Of a stretch of DNA of 64,000 nt, positions 27,916 to 37,137 are shown piece by piece. Within the stretch, counting starts at the first letter, position 1, and every line of letters begins with the position of its first letter. Made by a program: the position numbers and the translations under genes. The stretch is from Lachnospiraceae bacterium. GTDB lineage: Bacteria > Bacillota > Clostridia > Lachnospirales > Lachnospiraceae. The DNA lies in NCBI GenBank assembly GCA_949383255.1, contig CASJPF010000017.1, positions 1 to 64,000 on the forward strand. The letters run 5' to 3'. The notes under the pieces are model-generated. The model was not told the origin of the DNA and did not search any database. It worked only from the letters and a program-made list of their open reading frames with translations.

Positions 27916-30900
27916 TTATAGTACCTTAAACAGCTCCCTCACACAGAAATCCTGATACAAATAATCCTCAGTCAACTGCTGCGCAGTCACTTCATCCTGC
28001 AAGCTGACACTCAACAAAATATCATTTAATATATTAAATCGGTCATCTGTATCATACTGGCCTTTGCCAGACGCATAACTTCCTGTACCTGCCTCCGATT
28101 TGCCATACAACGTACCACTCTGTGTCACATGTTCTTGTGAATATCCCCCATCCTGCGCATAGTTTTCTGTAATATAATACTGAATGGTCTCTCCGTGAAA
28201 CAATTGAAACATGCTTACATGAATCCCCTCATACATCTCCTTCATTTCACGGATATCATAACTCCCATAGTCAACTGCCTGTTCAGCCTGCCCTTCCAAT
28301 TCATTTCCCTCTGAGTGCTCTATATTGCTTTTTGGAAGAGGAGGTTCCTCAGGAGACCCATCATCAAAAGTATAGTGGATATACACTTGGCTGTGCGGCT
28401 GTGTTCGATACTCAACAAAAATACTGTCTTTAATATAATGTAATTCTGGCACTAAGGAGACAAGTTTCACATAAAAAGGAAAATAAACCTCCTCATTCAG
28501 TAGCTCTTGTACAAATTGCCGAATAATATCTTCTGATATTTCCACATCATTTTGAATATTTTCTGCCCAGAATTTTAGCAATGCAAGCTTACATACCTGC
28601 TCTGTCAGCTCCCCATTTGTATATCTCTGATACAACATATCAAAAATTTGTGGACACAAAATAGCCTCGTAGACAAAATACTCATAGGACATTTCTAACA
28701 AAATCTTCTTTACAAGTATTCTGTCCTGTTTCTCACACTGCGCATAGGAAATCAACAAGTAGTCCCTGTCAGGAATCAACACCCCTGTATATTCTGTCTG
28801 CTGGAGAATGCGCTCCATAATTCGCTGTGTATCAAGCTCTAAATCTAAGGCAGATTTCCATAATTTTCTGAGTTCTGCAACCTTTCCATTATAGTTTGCC
28901 ATTAAATAACGCAAGATATTTTCATCATATTTCATATTTTTGTAAATATAATGTGCCACATTTACAAGAAATTCTTCATATTCAAAATCCTTGCTAACAA
29001 TCCGTTTGCTGACTAGTCTCGCCACAGATTTAGGATCCACATCTGCCACTCCGTAGGATTTCAGCCAATAGTATGCCTTGTCAAACATTCCCCGCGAAAT
29101 CATATATCGGATAAATTCAGCTCGTTCAGAAGCTGCCATCGCATCAGCCTCAATGTCCTCTAAAAAAGCATCTAATTCGCCAATCATGTCATTTTCATAA
29201 TAGAATCGCAAAAGTTTTGTGCGAATTTCCTTTTTGAAGCTCTCCACCACTTGAGGCGACTCCGCCAGATTTTTGTAGCGTCTGACATTGTCATTTGTAA
29301 TTGTTATGTAATTCTTGTCCACCTCACACAGATAAATATCAAAGCTAAGGCGTCCTTTCATATAACCACTAATATATTTAATCTGCTTTTTTGGTTCCAT
29401 AAGCTGTTTATTTTCATAATAAATGCTTTTTGTAAACCGACTACCGTTTTCATCCTGTAAAAACAGTTTGTATTCGCTCCCGTAAATCGGTATCATGCAG
29501 ACACAGTTTACCACAGGATACAAACTTTCCCCATTCACCTTTTCATGAATGACAACAATATTTTTCACCTTTGGATTATCCACATAAATACGATGCATAA
29601 AAAGAAGCGGTGTAAATGCATATGCCGTATCGTCCATAATCATCTGTGGTGCCAATCTATTTTTGTATAGATAAGCAAGATTTTCATTGATATGCCCTAA
29701 TTTAATCTGATCCACAATAAATCGTTCAATCGCAATGCGATAACTCTGTTCCAAATCAGGATATTTGTCTTTATTTTTAATAATATAGGCATACAAAAAG
29801 GCGTTTAACTCATAATCAAGGCTGCTCTGATACGCAAAATACATCAATACCATCTTAGGTATTTCCAGACTTTCTTTAATGTCTCCATATTTGTCAAGTT
29901 CCAATGACATCATATAATATTCGTAAAGTCCAGTAACTCTTACAGAATACTCCACACCAAGCTTATACCACGGATAAAAATAAACCCCTTTTTTATCTCC
30001 CAAAATCAAAATATGGCAGATAGATGCCACTGTCTGTGGTGATTTGTACACACGATACACCTCACCCAATATCCGAATTAGTAATGTTGAATATGTTTTC
30101 TTGCGGGCAGCAAGGTATTGTAATTGCTCGATTAATTCTGATTTGAGCATCTGCCGCCTCGCACCATGCCACAATACATTTTCTTCAAACGCATCTAATT
30201 TTAGTAAAAATGTTGGATTATCCTGCAACAGCAAAACCGCCTCACACAAAAGCATTGGGCTTGTGCAACCATTCTCAAACATTTGCTCCATAAACTGCCA
30301 TCGAAGCTCTCGATTCCTTAACAAATCTTCATTGAGCTGGAGAATCAGCCAGCCAAGTCGCCACTCCGCAGGATTATTGGCATAAATTGTCTCAATCTCG
30401 TCGCTGACCTCCTTCACATACGCTTCTGCACAGTTAATTAAGGTAGTCAAATATAGATAATAACAGTTGTAAAAAACATTCCCTACTTCTTTTGCTAAGC
30501 GCTGTTCTAACATATCAAGATACCACTTTGCCTCGTTAAAACGTTCCTTTGTAATCAAAAGCTGCACTCTGTAAAGATTAAAAAGAATACTGTCCTCATC
30601 TAAATCCAAAAGGCTTCTCAACCCTTTTTCAAACTGACTAATCCATTGATTTTGCGTCAGACACTGCAACCTCATATTGACATAGCCCGTCACCAAATTG
30701 CATAACGCCTGTTTTTGTTTTCTGCTATCTGTCCTTTTCTCTGGCTCTTCCTCTATCAGAATATCAAATGGAACTGTGTATTCATTGCAGGCATCTGAAA
30801 AGATAACCGCTCCGCTATTCACACCATCATGCAGTTTTGAAGCGTCAATATAAATATTAAAATTACATTTGTTATTAATAAAATCTACATTTGTAAGCTG

Positions 30901-31587
30901 TTGTCTGTCTGTACTGAGAAATTCTCCGACAATCCAGATATTGACACAGCTATACCCCCATCCACTCTTTGTTATAACAATGCTCTTCATTGTACTGTGC
31001 TGAATATCCTCAAGCAAAAAACCTTCAATATCAAAACTGTAAATAAGCGCCGTTTTTTTGCTGACTTCAATTAAAAACTCTTCAACATTCTGCTTGTTTC
31101 CTTCAATACGCGACAATCCTGTATAAGACATACGAGCATTTTTGTCACTTTTCTGTATTATAGAAGTAAAATTCTTGGAATAAAAAAGTGCAACTGCCTC
31201 TTCCCAGTTCGTCTGTGCCAGATTGGTAAAGTGAAACAGATTCTTAATTATCCCCATAGAACTCTGAAGCTGTGTCTTTAGAACGTTGACTTTATAAGGA
31301 ATCGTATATTCACCACGATTGCTTATTATCACAAACTCTCCCCGAACACTTCCTCCTGCCTCAGCAGTTGTTCCATCAAAGCAAAAGAGAATTTGCGTTT
31401 CCTCACCACGAAATTCTGTCTCATAGATTCGCATCCTTGTATCAGATGAATATAGCTTCCCCTCTGCGTATTTATCAGCGGCATGTATGGTAAAGCTGTC
31501 CTCTATCGTTTCCCCCGGCTCTACACTTAACACAATCTCTTGACAGGAAAATTCGAGATATTCCGGCTTCTCCCTGTTGTCACCCAT
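27916..31587 (-). CDS. DUF5717-like giant protein: N-terminal Ig/MSP-like beta domains + alpha-solenoid
   Basis: About 1223 aa; 'LEFSCQEIVLSVEPGETIEDSFTIHA' beta-sandwich start, long helical remainder; RBS AAGGAGTGAAACA before ATGGGTGAC. Confidence 0.65.
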   Translation of the reverse strand: MGDNREKPEYLEFSCQEIVLSVEPGETIEDSFTIHAADKYAEGKLYSSDTRMRIYETEFRGEETQILFCFDGTTAEAGGSVRGEFVIISNRGEYTIPYKVNVLKTQLQSSMGIIKNLFHFTNLAQTNWEEAVALFYSKNFTSIIQKSDKNARMSYTGLSRIEGNKQNVEEFLIEVSKKTALIYSFDIEGFLLEDIQHSTMKSIVITKSGWGYSCVNIWIVGEFLSTDRQQLTNVDFINNKCNFNIYIDASKLHDGVNSGAVIFSDACNEYTVPFDILIEEEPEKRTDSRKQKQALCNLVTGYVNMRLQCLTQNQWISQFEKGLRSLLDLDEDSILFNLYRVQLLITKERFNEAKWYLDMLEQRLAKEVGNVFYNCYYLYLTTLINCAEAYVKEVSDEIETIYANNPAEWRLGWLILQLNEDLLRNRELRWQFMEQMFENGCTSPMLLCEAVLLLQDNPTFLLKLDAFEENVLWHGARRQMLKSELIEQLQYLAARKKTYSTLLIRILGEVYRVYKSPQTVASICHILILGDKKGVYFYPWYKLGVEYSVRVTGLYEYYMMSLELDKYGDIKESLEIPKMVLMYFAYQSSLDYELNAFLYAYIIKNKDKYPDLEQSYRIAIERFIVDQIKLGHINENLAYLYKNRLAPQMIMDDTAYAFTPLLFMHRIYVDNPKVKNIVVIHEKVNGESLYPVVNCVCMIPIYGSEYKLFLQDENGSRFTKSIYYENKQLMEPKKQIKYISGYMKGRLSFDIYLCEVDKNYITITNDNVRRYKNLAESPQVVESFKKEIRTKLLRFYYENDMIGELDAFLEDIEADAMAASERAEFIRYMISRGMFDKAYYWLKSYGVADVDPKSVARLVSKRIVSKDFEYEEFLVNVAHYIYKNMKYDENILRYLMANYNGKVAELRKLWKSALDLELDTQRIMERILQQTEYTGVLIPDRDYLLISYAQCEKQDRILVKKILLEMSYEYFVYEAILCPQIFDMLYQRYTNGELTEQVCKLALLKFWAENIQNDVEISEDIIRQFVQELLNEEVYFPFYVKLVSLVPELHYIKDSIFVEYRTQPHSQVYIHYTFDDGSPEEPPLPKSNIEHSEGNELEGQAEQAVDYGSYDIREMKEMYEGIHVSMFQLFHGETIQYYITENYAQDGGYSQEHVTQSGTLYGKSEAGTGSYASGKGQYDTDDRFNILNDILLSVSLQDEVTAQQLTEDYLYQDFCVRELFKVL

Positions 31588-31788
31588 TGTTTCACTCCTT
31601 AAAAAATTCATTATCTTTTAGTATACCCTATCAGGTAACATTATGTAAATGTATATTTTTAATTCCCACTTAGTTTATTTGTGCTTATTTGATTTTTCTT
31701 TACCGAAGTCTAACTCTAAACCAAATAGTAATTATACCATATCATTTACCAATTTAGAATAATCAAATGAAACTTTCAATTAAAAATA

Positions 31789-31819
31789 CACCAAGAGATG
31801 GATCTATCCATCTTTGGTG
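31789..31819. terminator. Bidirectional-looking intrinsic terminator
   Basis: CACCAAGAGATGGATCTATCCATCTTTGGTGCCTTTTT; minus strand followed by TATTTTTAA. Confidence 0.75.
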
Positions 31820-31856
31820 CCTTTTTGTAAGCAATCTTTTTGCACTTTTTATAACC

Positions 31857-32705
31857 CTATATTTTTACTCCAAAACAAATCTCCTGTCCATCCTGTAACT
31901 CTAACAGCTCCACTGTAATCTCTCCCCTATGGCGTTTTGCTATCTGATTTGCTTGGTACAATCCAAGTCCTCTGTCCTCCCGATTCTTTTTCGTTGTGAA
32001 CCCTTTTTCAAAAAAGTGGGAAATCTCACCCATTGTCAGATTTTCCACCTGATTTTTAATCGTAAAAATCAATTTGTCATTTTTTGCATCCAACACCATC
32101 TCCACCCTATTTTTCTGTGGCGTTGCCGCCTCAAATGCATTGTCAGTCAACGTCCCTATAATTTCGACAAGCGCATGTTCTGACACAGGTGTCACAATTT
32201 CCTGATTCAGCACTTGTATATCAATCTCTATATAACCAGGCGCACTGATAATCTTGCTATATAAAAATCCCGCTAATATCTTGTCAGAGATACGTAGCAG
32301 CGCCGGATTGCAGCGAGATTTATCCCCGTAAATTTGCTTACAGTATGCTGACTGCGCCTTGACAAGCTCGTTATAATTGTCGATGGTCACATGCATATTT
32401 AAAATCGCATTCATATGGTTGTCAAACTCATGCTGCCGTGCCCTGATATCCTTCGTCAGCTCTTCCATTGGCTTTATGTACAGCTTATAAATTTTTAATT
32501 CTTGCTCCTGTCGTCTCAGTGCTGCATAATTGCGTGTCCAGTCAAAAAATCCAAATATTATTACAGAAAAAACAATGCCAAACAACACCATCACTTTAAC
32601 ATCAAGCGTGTGGCTTAGATACAAATCAACGAACAGATATAAAGCAATCACCAATGCAATCACACAAAAGATTCTATATAAAAATTTTCTGCCAAGTTCA
32701 GCCAT
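31857..32705 (-). CDS. Sensor histidine kinase, GHKL type (AgrC-like)
   Basis: 'RQHEFDNHMNAILNMH' His motif, 'LTDNAFEAA' N-box, 'EDRGLGLYQANQIAKRHRGEI' G-box. Confidence 0.85.
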   Translation of the reverse strand: MAELGRKFLYRIFCVIALVIALYLFVDLYLSHTLDVKVMVLFGIVFSVIIFGFFDWTRNYAALRRQEQELKIYKLYIKPMEELTKDIRARQHEFDNHMNAILNMHVTIDNYNELVKAQSAYCKQIYGDKSRCNPALLRISDKILAGFLYSKIISAPGYIEIDIQVLNQEIVTPVSEHALVEIIGTLTDNAFEAATPQKNRVEMVLDAKNDKLIFTIKNQVENLTMGEISHFFEKGFTTKKNREDRGLGLYQANQIAKRHRGEITVELLELQDGQEICFGVKI

Positions 32706-32742
32706 TGCTATACGCTCCTTTTACTGAATATTTAAAAAGCGA

Positions 32743-33474
32743 TTAGATACAAAGTCTCCTCTTAATATCCTTCCTGTAAGTGACACCAATTTCCACCTGT
32801 TCTCTGTTTCTCATTCTGATAAATCCGTTCACAATATCTACGTAATCAATATAATCCTGATTTATAACCCACATGCGATGTACTTGCAGAAACTGATCGC
32901 CCGGAAGTTTTTCCATCAACTGTTTTATAGAAAGATAAGGAATTTTCATTTCTTCTTTTAAGAGTACAAGCTGAACCCCCCTTGGTACTGCCCTGACATA
33001 TATAATATCTTTACAGAATATTTTGTAATTAATGCTGTCCTTTTTCACTACTACAAACGCGTCCCGTGTCTCTCCTTGCTGAGACAAAAATAATAACTTT
33101 CCTGCAAGTTTCTCAATATCCTGCTCGTCGTACGGCTTTATTAGATATTGATAACAGTGAAGTTCCCTGTAAGCTGTCAGCTCCATATTTGCCAGTGAGG
33201 TAATCATCACAATTGGCGTAAATACATACTCTCTTTTCATACGAACTTCCCGCGCAAAAGTTATCCCTGAAATATCATTTTTGTCACTACTATTCAAATT
33301 AATATCCAACAAAAAAGCCTGAAAGGGCGGTTGCGCTTTCTCTTCAAGCGCAGCCCTTGCCTCATCCAGACTATTTACAGGAACAACGCACACTCTGTCA
33401 GATACTTTTTCCAGCATTGCAGTAATCGCATTTAAGCAATCCTTACTGTCCTCTAGTACCAATATCCTTGTCAT
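32743..33474 (-). CDS. LytTR family response regulator (AgrA/ComE-like)
   Basis: N-terminal receiver 'ILVLEDSKDCLNAI...AFLLDINL'; C-terminal 'FLQVHRMWVINQDYI' LytTR motif. Confidence 0.92.
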   Translation of the reverse strand: MTRILVLEDSKDCLNAITAMLEKVSDRVCVVPVNSLDEARAALEEKAQPPFQAFLLDINLNSSDKNDISGITFAREVRMKREYVFTPIVMITSLANMELTAYRELHCYQYLIKPYDEQDIEKLAGKLLFLSQQGETRDAFVVVKKDSINYKIFCKDIIYVRAVPRGVQLVLLKEEMKIPYLSIKQLMEKLPGDQFLQVHRMWVINQDYIDYVDIVNGFIRMRNREQVEIGVTYRKDIKRRLCI

Positions 33475-33498
33475 GTATATTGCTCCTCCCGACTTATT

Positions 33499-34413
33499 TT
33501 ATTTCAATATTTCTCCGACCGACTTTGCAAGCCCTGCTACCCCTTGGATTTCCGAAGGAATAATAATCTTTGTTGCACTGCCGTTTGCGGCTTTCTCAAA
33601 TGCCTCCAGTTTTTTGATGGTAAGTACTGCTTCGTCGGCACCTGCGTCTCTCAGGAATTTAATACCTTCTGCATTTGCCATCTGCACAACACGAATTGCT
33701 TCTGCTTGACCTTCTGCCTCCCGAATTCTTCTCTCCTTCTCAGCTTCTGCGCGAAGAATTGCCGCCTGTTTTTCTGCCTCCGCCTCGAGAATTGCAGACT
33801 CTTTCTGACCCTCTGCCACCAAAATTGTTGATTTTTTCTCGCCCTCTGCGCGAAGGATTGCCTCACGGCGCTCACGCTCTGCCTTCATCTGTTTCTCCAT
33901 CGCATTTCTAATTGCTTCTGGTGGAATAATGTTTTTTAACTCCACACGATTTACCTTGATTCCCCACGGATCTGTCGCCACGTCAAGTGCAGAGCGCATA
34001 TTTGTATTGATAATCTCCCTTGATGTCAAAGTTTGGTCTAATTCCATCTCGCCAATAATGTTTCTTAGCGTTGTTGCCGTCAATTTTTCAATTGCCATAA
34101 TTGGGTTATCCACACCATATGCATACATTTTAGGATCCGTAATCTGAAAGAACACAACTGTGTCAATTTGCATTGTTACATTATCCTTTGTAATAACCGG
34201 CTGTGGCGGGAAGTCTACAACTTGCTCTTTCAGGTTTACTTTCTTTGCCACTCTGTCAAGAAAAGGAATCTTAAAATGAATCCCTACGCCCCACGTTGAA
34301 TCATACCCTCCAAGTCGTTCTATCACATATGCATACGCCTGTGGAACGATACGTACATTTGTTGCCAAAATCACTATCACAATAAATAATATGACCAATA
34401 AAATCTCTACCAT
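33499..34413 (-). CDS. SPFH/Band 7 (stomatin/QmcA-like) protein
   Basis: 'VRIVPQAYAYVIERLGGYDSTWGVGIHFKIPFLDRV'; Glu/Ala-rich coiled coil. Confidence 0.95.
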   Translation of the reverse strand: MVEILLVILFIVIVILATNVRIVPQAYAYVIERLGGYDSTWGVGIHFKIPFLDRVAKKVNLKEQVVDFPPQPVITKDNVTMQIDTVVFFQITDPKMYAYGVDNPIMAIEKLTATTLRNIIGEMELDQTLTSREIINTNMRSALDVATDPWGIKVNRVELKNIIPPEAIRNAMEKQMKAERERREAILRAEGEKKSTILVAEGQKESAILEAEAEKQAAILRAEAEKERRIREAEGQAEAIRVVQMANAEGIKFLRDAGADEAVLTIKKLEAFEKAANGSATKIIIPSEIQGVAGLAKSVGEILK

Positions 34414-34449
34414 ACGAAAAACCTCCTCCTCATATCTTTTTGAATCTTA

Positions 34450-34890
34450 TTAGTTCTCTTCATACTTCTCGACAATAAGCCTCACGCCTTTGATGTCAAC
34501 AACTTTTGCAAGACTTCCTACTGGAATTTTACTCTTGTCCTCCACAGCCCGCACTGTCCATTCCTGACCATTTACAACCGCACTGCCCTGTCCTGCAATG
34601 TTATCCACATCTTGCGTAATCCTGACTACTTTTCCGATGATACCCTCGTAATTTGTCCTTGTGCGCGTATTGTTTATGTATCTTATCGCCAAGGGTCTGG
34701 TGAATATCAACATTCCGAGTGATACCAACAAAAATACCGTCATTTGAAGTATAATTCCGCCGCCTAACATAGATACAATAATCGCTACCAACGCACCGAT
34801 TGCAAACCAGATGGTTGTAAGTCCTACTGTCACAATCTCAATGATAATGAGTACAATCATCGCAGCCAGCCACACCATTGTGTTTGTCAT
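34450..34890 (-). CDS. NfeD family protein
   Basis: Three TM segments + OB-fold 'GKVVRITQDVDNIAGQGSAVVNGQEWTVRA'; pairs with SPFH gene. Confidence 0.88.
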   Translation of the reverse strand: MTNTMVWLAAMIVLIIIEIVTVGLTTIWFAIGALVAIIVSMLGGGIILQMTVFLLVSLGMLIFTRPLAIRYINNTRTRTNYEGIIGKVVRITQDVDNIAGQGSAVVNGQEWTVRAVEDKSKIPVGSLAKVVDIKGVRLIVEKYEEN

Positions 34891-35043
34891 GATATCTCCT
34901 CCTTTCTTCTCAGAAATCCGCACGCCTGCAATCATGCCGAAGGTGCAGCACTTTGCCCTTCTGATGAGTATACCATATCGCATATTTTAATTTCACACAA
35001 TGGTTTTTGCGCGAATGCAGTGATTTTCGTATTTAAATCAATG

Positions 35044-35601
35044 CTATTCGCTAAAACCTTCCCTGTAGGCCATTAATTCCTTCTGAAAAGCCTCTGTTTT
35101 ATCATACCCGCAAGAGTGCATTTCGGGGCAAAATCCCCTATAAATACACTCCTTCACCATACAACTTGCAAGCTCCGGCTCTGTCTTTGCAACCTCTTCT
35201 TTGACCAATTGCCATGCCTCACGCGTCTCAGGGCTCGCACAGCTACACAGACGCTTACGGCTGATATTAATCAATGCCTGTGCATCTGCTTCACATGCAT
35301 GGTTTACCAAGGAACCTTGTGGAAGCTCATCCCGACTAACCCCCGTTCGATCACTGCGCTGCGTAGATACCCAGTGCTCAATTCCAATCTTGTGCCGCAC
35401 CATATGCACACTAACCCATGACTTTAATCCCTTCCAACGCCAGTAAAATTTCATACGCCGAATTGGAGAGTGCTCTGACAAAATAAGACTTCTTTTCCAC
35501 TTAGAATCAGGATATTTTCCTGTTGTCTTATTAATTGTATTCATGGCAGCATCCTTGATATTCTGCCAGTTATCCTCATGTTGAAACTGATCAATCTGCA
35601 T
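35044..35601 (-). CDS. FAD-dependent thymidylate synthase (ThyX)-like protein
   Basis: 'RHKIGIEHWVSTQRSDRTG' corresponds to the ThyX RHRX7S signature with R-to-K. Confidence 0.7.
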   Translation of the reverse strand: MQIDQFQHEDNWQNIKDAAMNTINKTTGKYPDSKWKRSLILSEHSPIRRMKFYWRWKGLKSWVSVHMVRHKIGIEHWVSTQRSDRTGVSRDELPQGSLVNHACEADAQALINISRKRLCSCASPETREAWQLVKEEVAKTEPELASCMVKECIYRGFCPEMHSCGYDKTEAFQKELMAYREGFSE

Positions 35602-35625
35602 ATATAATCCCCCTTTTAACAAACT

Positions 35626-36081
35626 CTATAGATTCTCTTTTTTATCTGCGGAAGTCTTTCCCACCGCAGACAATCTACTAGCCATTCCTTCAATTTCTAC
35701 CCGCTCAGAAGAGAGTTCTCTAATCAATTGGTACAACGTCCAATTAATATTTTTCGGTGTTGTAACTGCCTTAAGTTTCGTCGGCGTAAGTCCTACTCTT
35801 TTGTAAGAAAGCAAAAATTCATCCAACTTTTTGTTTGACACTCCAGAAAAAATTATAATCTCTGGCATACAAAAAATTACTGGCGGCTTCTCTGTCTGGG
35901 TCAAATCAAGAGGTACAATCCCCTTAACTCCAGCTAATTTCCCAACCTGTGTATTAAGGTCTGATGGCTTTAGCTGTTTTGTTGTTATAGACATACTCAT
36001 ACCAATCACTTCTAGCTGTATCTTCTTTTTTTCATCCTGCACATAATACAATATCATACTATTATATTCTTTCATTATCAT
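35626..36081 (-). CDS. DUF3783 domain protein
   Basis: 'EIIIFSGVSNKKLDEFLLSYKRVG...LKAVTTPKNINWTLYQLIREL'. Confidence 0.75.
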   Translation of the reverse strand: MIMKEYNSMILYYVQDEKKKIQLEVIGMSMSITTKQLKPSDLNTQVGKLAGVKGIVPLDLTQTEKPPVIFCMPEIIIFSGVSNKKLDEFLLSYKRVGLTPTKLKAVTTPKNINWTLYQLIRELSSERVEIEGMASRLSAVGKTSADKKENL

Positions 36082-36092
36082 ACCTTACCTTT

Positions 36093-36413
36093 CTACAAAA
36101 ATTTGTCTATCGCCTTTTTGAGCTCCTCAATAGACTCCGTATCATTCTCTCGAACCGCCTCGACAATACAATGGTCAATATGATCTTTTAATATCACGCG
36201 ACTTACGCCGCCAATTGCAGATTTTACTGCTGCCAATTGTATCAATATCTCGCTGCAATCTCTACCGTTTTCCACCATTGTCTTTACTGCTTCCATGTGT
36301 CCTATAATCTTAGACATTCTGTTCAGAACTGCCTTGGTTTCCTTATGGGTATGTACATGTGTATGCGCAATCCCTAATTCATGCATCTTGTCATGTGTCA
36401 GTTCTTTTTCCAT
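36093..36413 (-). CDS. CsoR/FrmR family metal-sensitive regulator
   Basis: 'VLNRMSKIIGHMEAVKTMVENGRDCSEILIQLAAVKSAI...DHIDHCIVEA'. Confidence 0.88.
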   Translation of the reverse strand: MEKELTHDKMHELGIAHTHVHTHKETKAVLNRMSKIIGHMEAVKTMVENGRDCSEILIQLAAVKSAIGGVSRVILKDHIDHCIVEAVRENDTESIEELKKAIDKFL

Positions 36414-36474
36414 TGTATTTCCTTTCCGCTCTGTCTGCAATTGTATTACTGTTTTATTATGGTAGTTTGTTGTA

Positions 36475-36924
36475 CTACAATAACTTATTCAACTCTGCAT
36501 CTAATTTCCACTTCAATTCTTCCAATTCAGCCTCCTGTGGCAGAAATTCCTCCGCATGCAGCTCATTTCCAAGCTGCCACACTGGACCGGGCTTTGGTGT
36601 GTCACCAACCCTTCTTGGAAAAAAGTGCCAGTGCATATGCAATCCTCTGCCAGCACCAAGCAACTCATAATTAAGTTTATCTGGCTGAAATGCATGGTAG
36701 ACTGCCTCCGCCACAACCGCCATCTCATGAAGAAACGCATCCCGAAATGTTGGTTCCAGAAAATGCAGCTCTGTTGCGTGTTGTTTGCACAGAAACAGCG
36801 AGTACCCTTTTATCCGTTGGTGGTCTCCAATCACCACATATCCTGTATTTAACGCTCTCACAAAATAAGGGTTTTTATTCTTCTTAATCCATTCAATCCT
36901 CTCACAAATCATACAATCACACAT
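36475..36924 (-). CDS. HIT family protein
   Basis: 'GLHMHWHFFPRR' HIT-like catalytic motif; CxxC N-terminus. Confidence 0.75.
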   Translation of the reverse strand: MCDCMICERIEWIKKNKNPYFVRALNTGYVVIGDHQRIKGYSLFLCKQHATELHFLEPTFRDAFLHEMAVVAEAVYHAFQPDKLNYELLGAGRGLHMHWHFFPRRVGDTPKPGPVWQLGNELHAEEFLPQEAELEELKWKLDAELNKLL

Positions 36925-36952
36925 TTTTCAATTCTCCTTGTCCCTACAATTT

Positions 36953-36985
36953 ATACTCACAGTAAGTAAAATTTGCCGTGAGTAT
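36953..36985. repeat. Inverted repeat upstream of HIT gene
   Basis: ATACTCAC-17 nt-GTGAGTAT followed by GCCGC-AAA-GCGGC. Confidence 0.6.
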
Positions 36986-37137
36986 CGTGCCAGCCCAGCC
37001 GCAAAGCGGCATACTCTCTTATGTGGCTATGTATAATAAAATAATATTGACAATAACCACATTAAAATAAATGAGGCACTCCAATATTTGGAGTGCTCCA
37101 CTTCTCTATTATACAACTTCCAAATTCCGTAACAGCA

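Noticed and set aside
33651-33911. Antisense ORFs rich in Arg/Gln or Leu/Pro inside the SPFH gene
   Set aside because: Mirror images of the low-complexity Glu/Ala coiled coil on the opposite strand; no RBS and no family resemblance.
34916-34960. Third copy of the purB-leader repeat upstream of nfeD
   Set aside because: Only a ~15-nt approximate match (GGCGTGCGGATTTC versus GGCGTGCGAATC); mentioned as weak similarity but not called.
37080-37110. Terminator GCACTCCAA/TTTGGAGTGC
   Set aside because: Good stem but no convincing T-run on either strand; not listed as a terminator.
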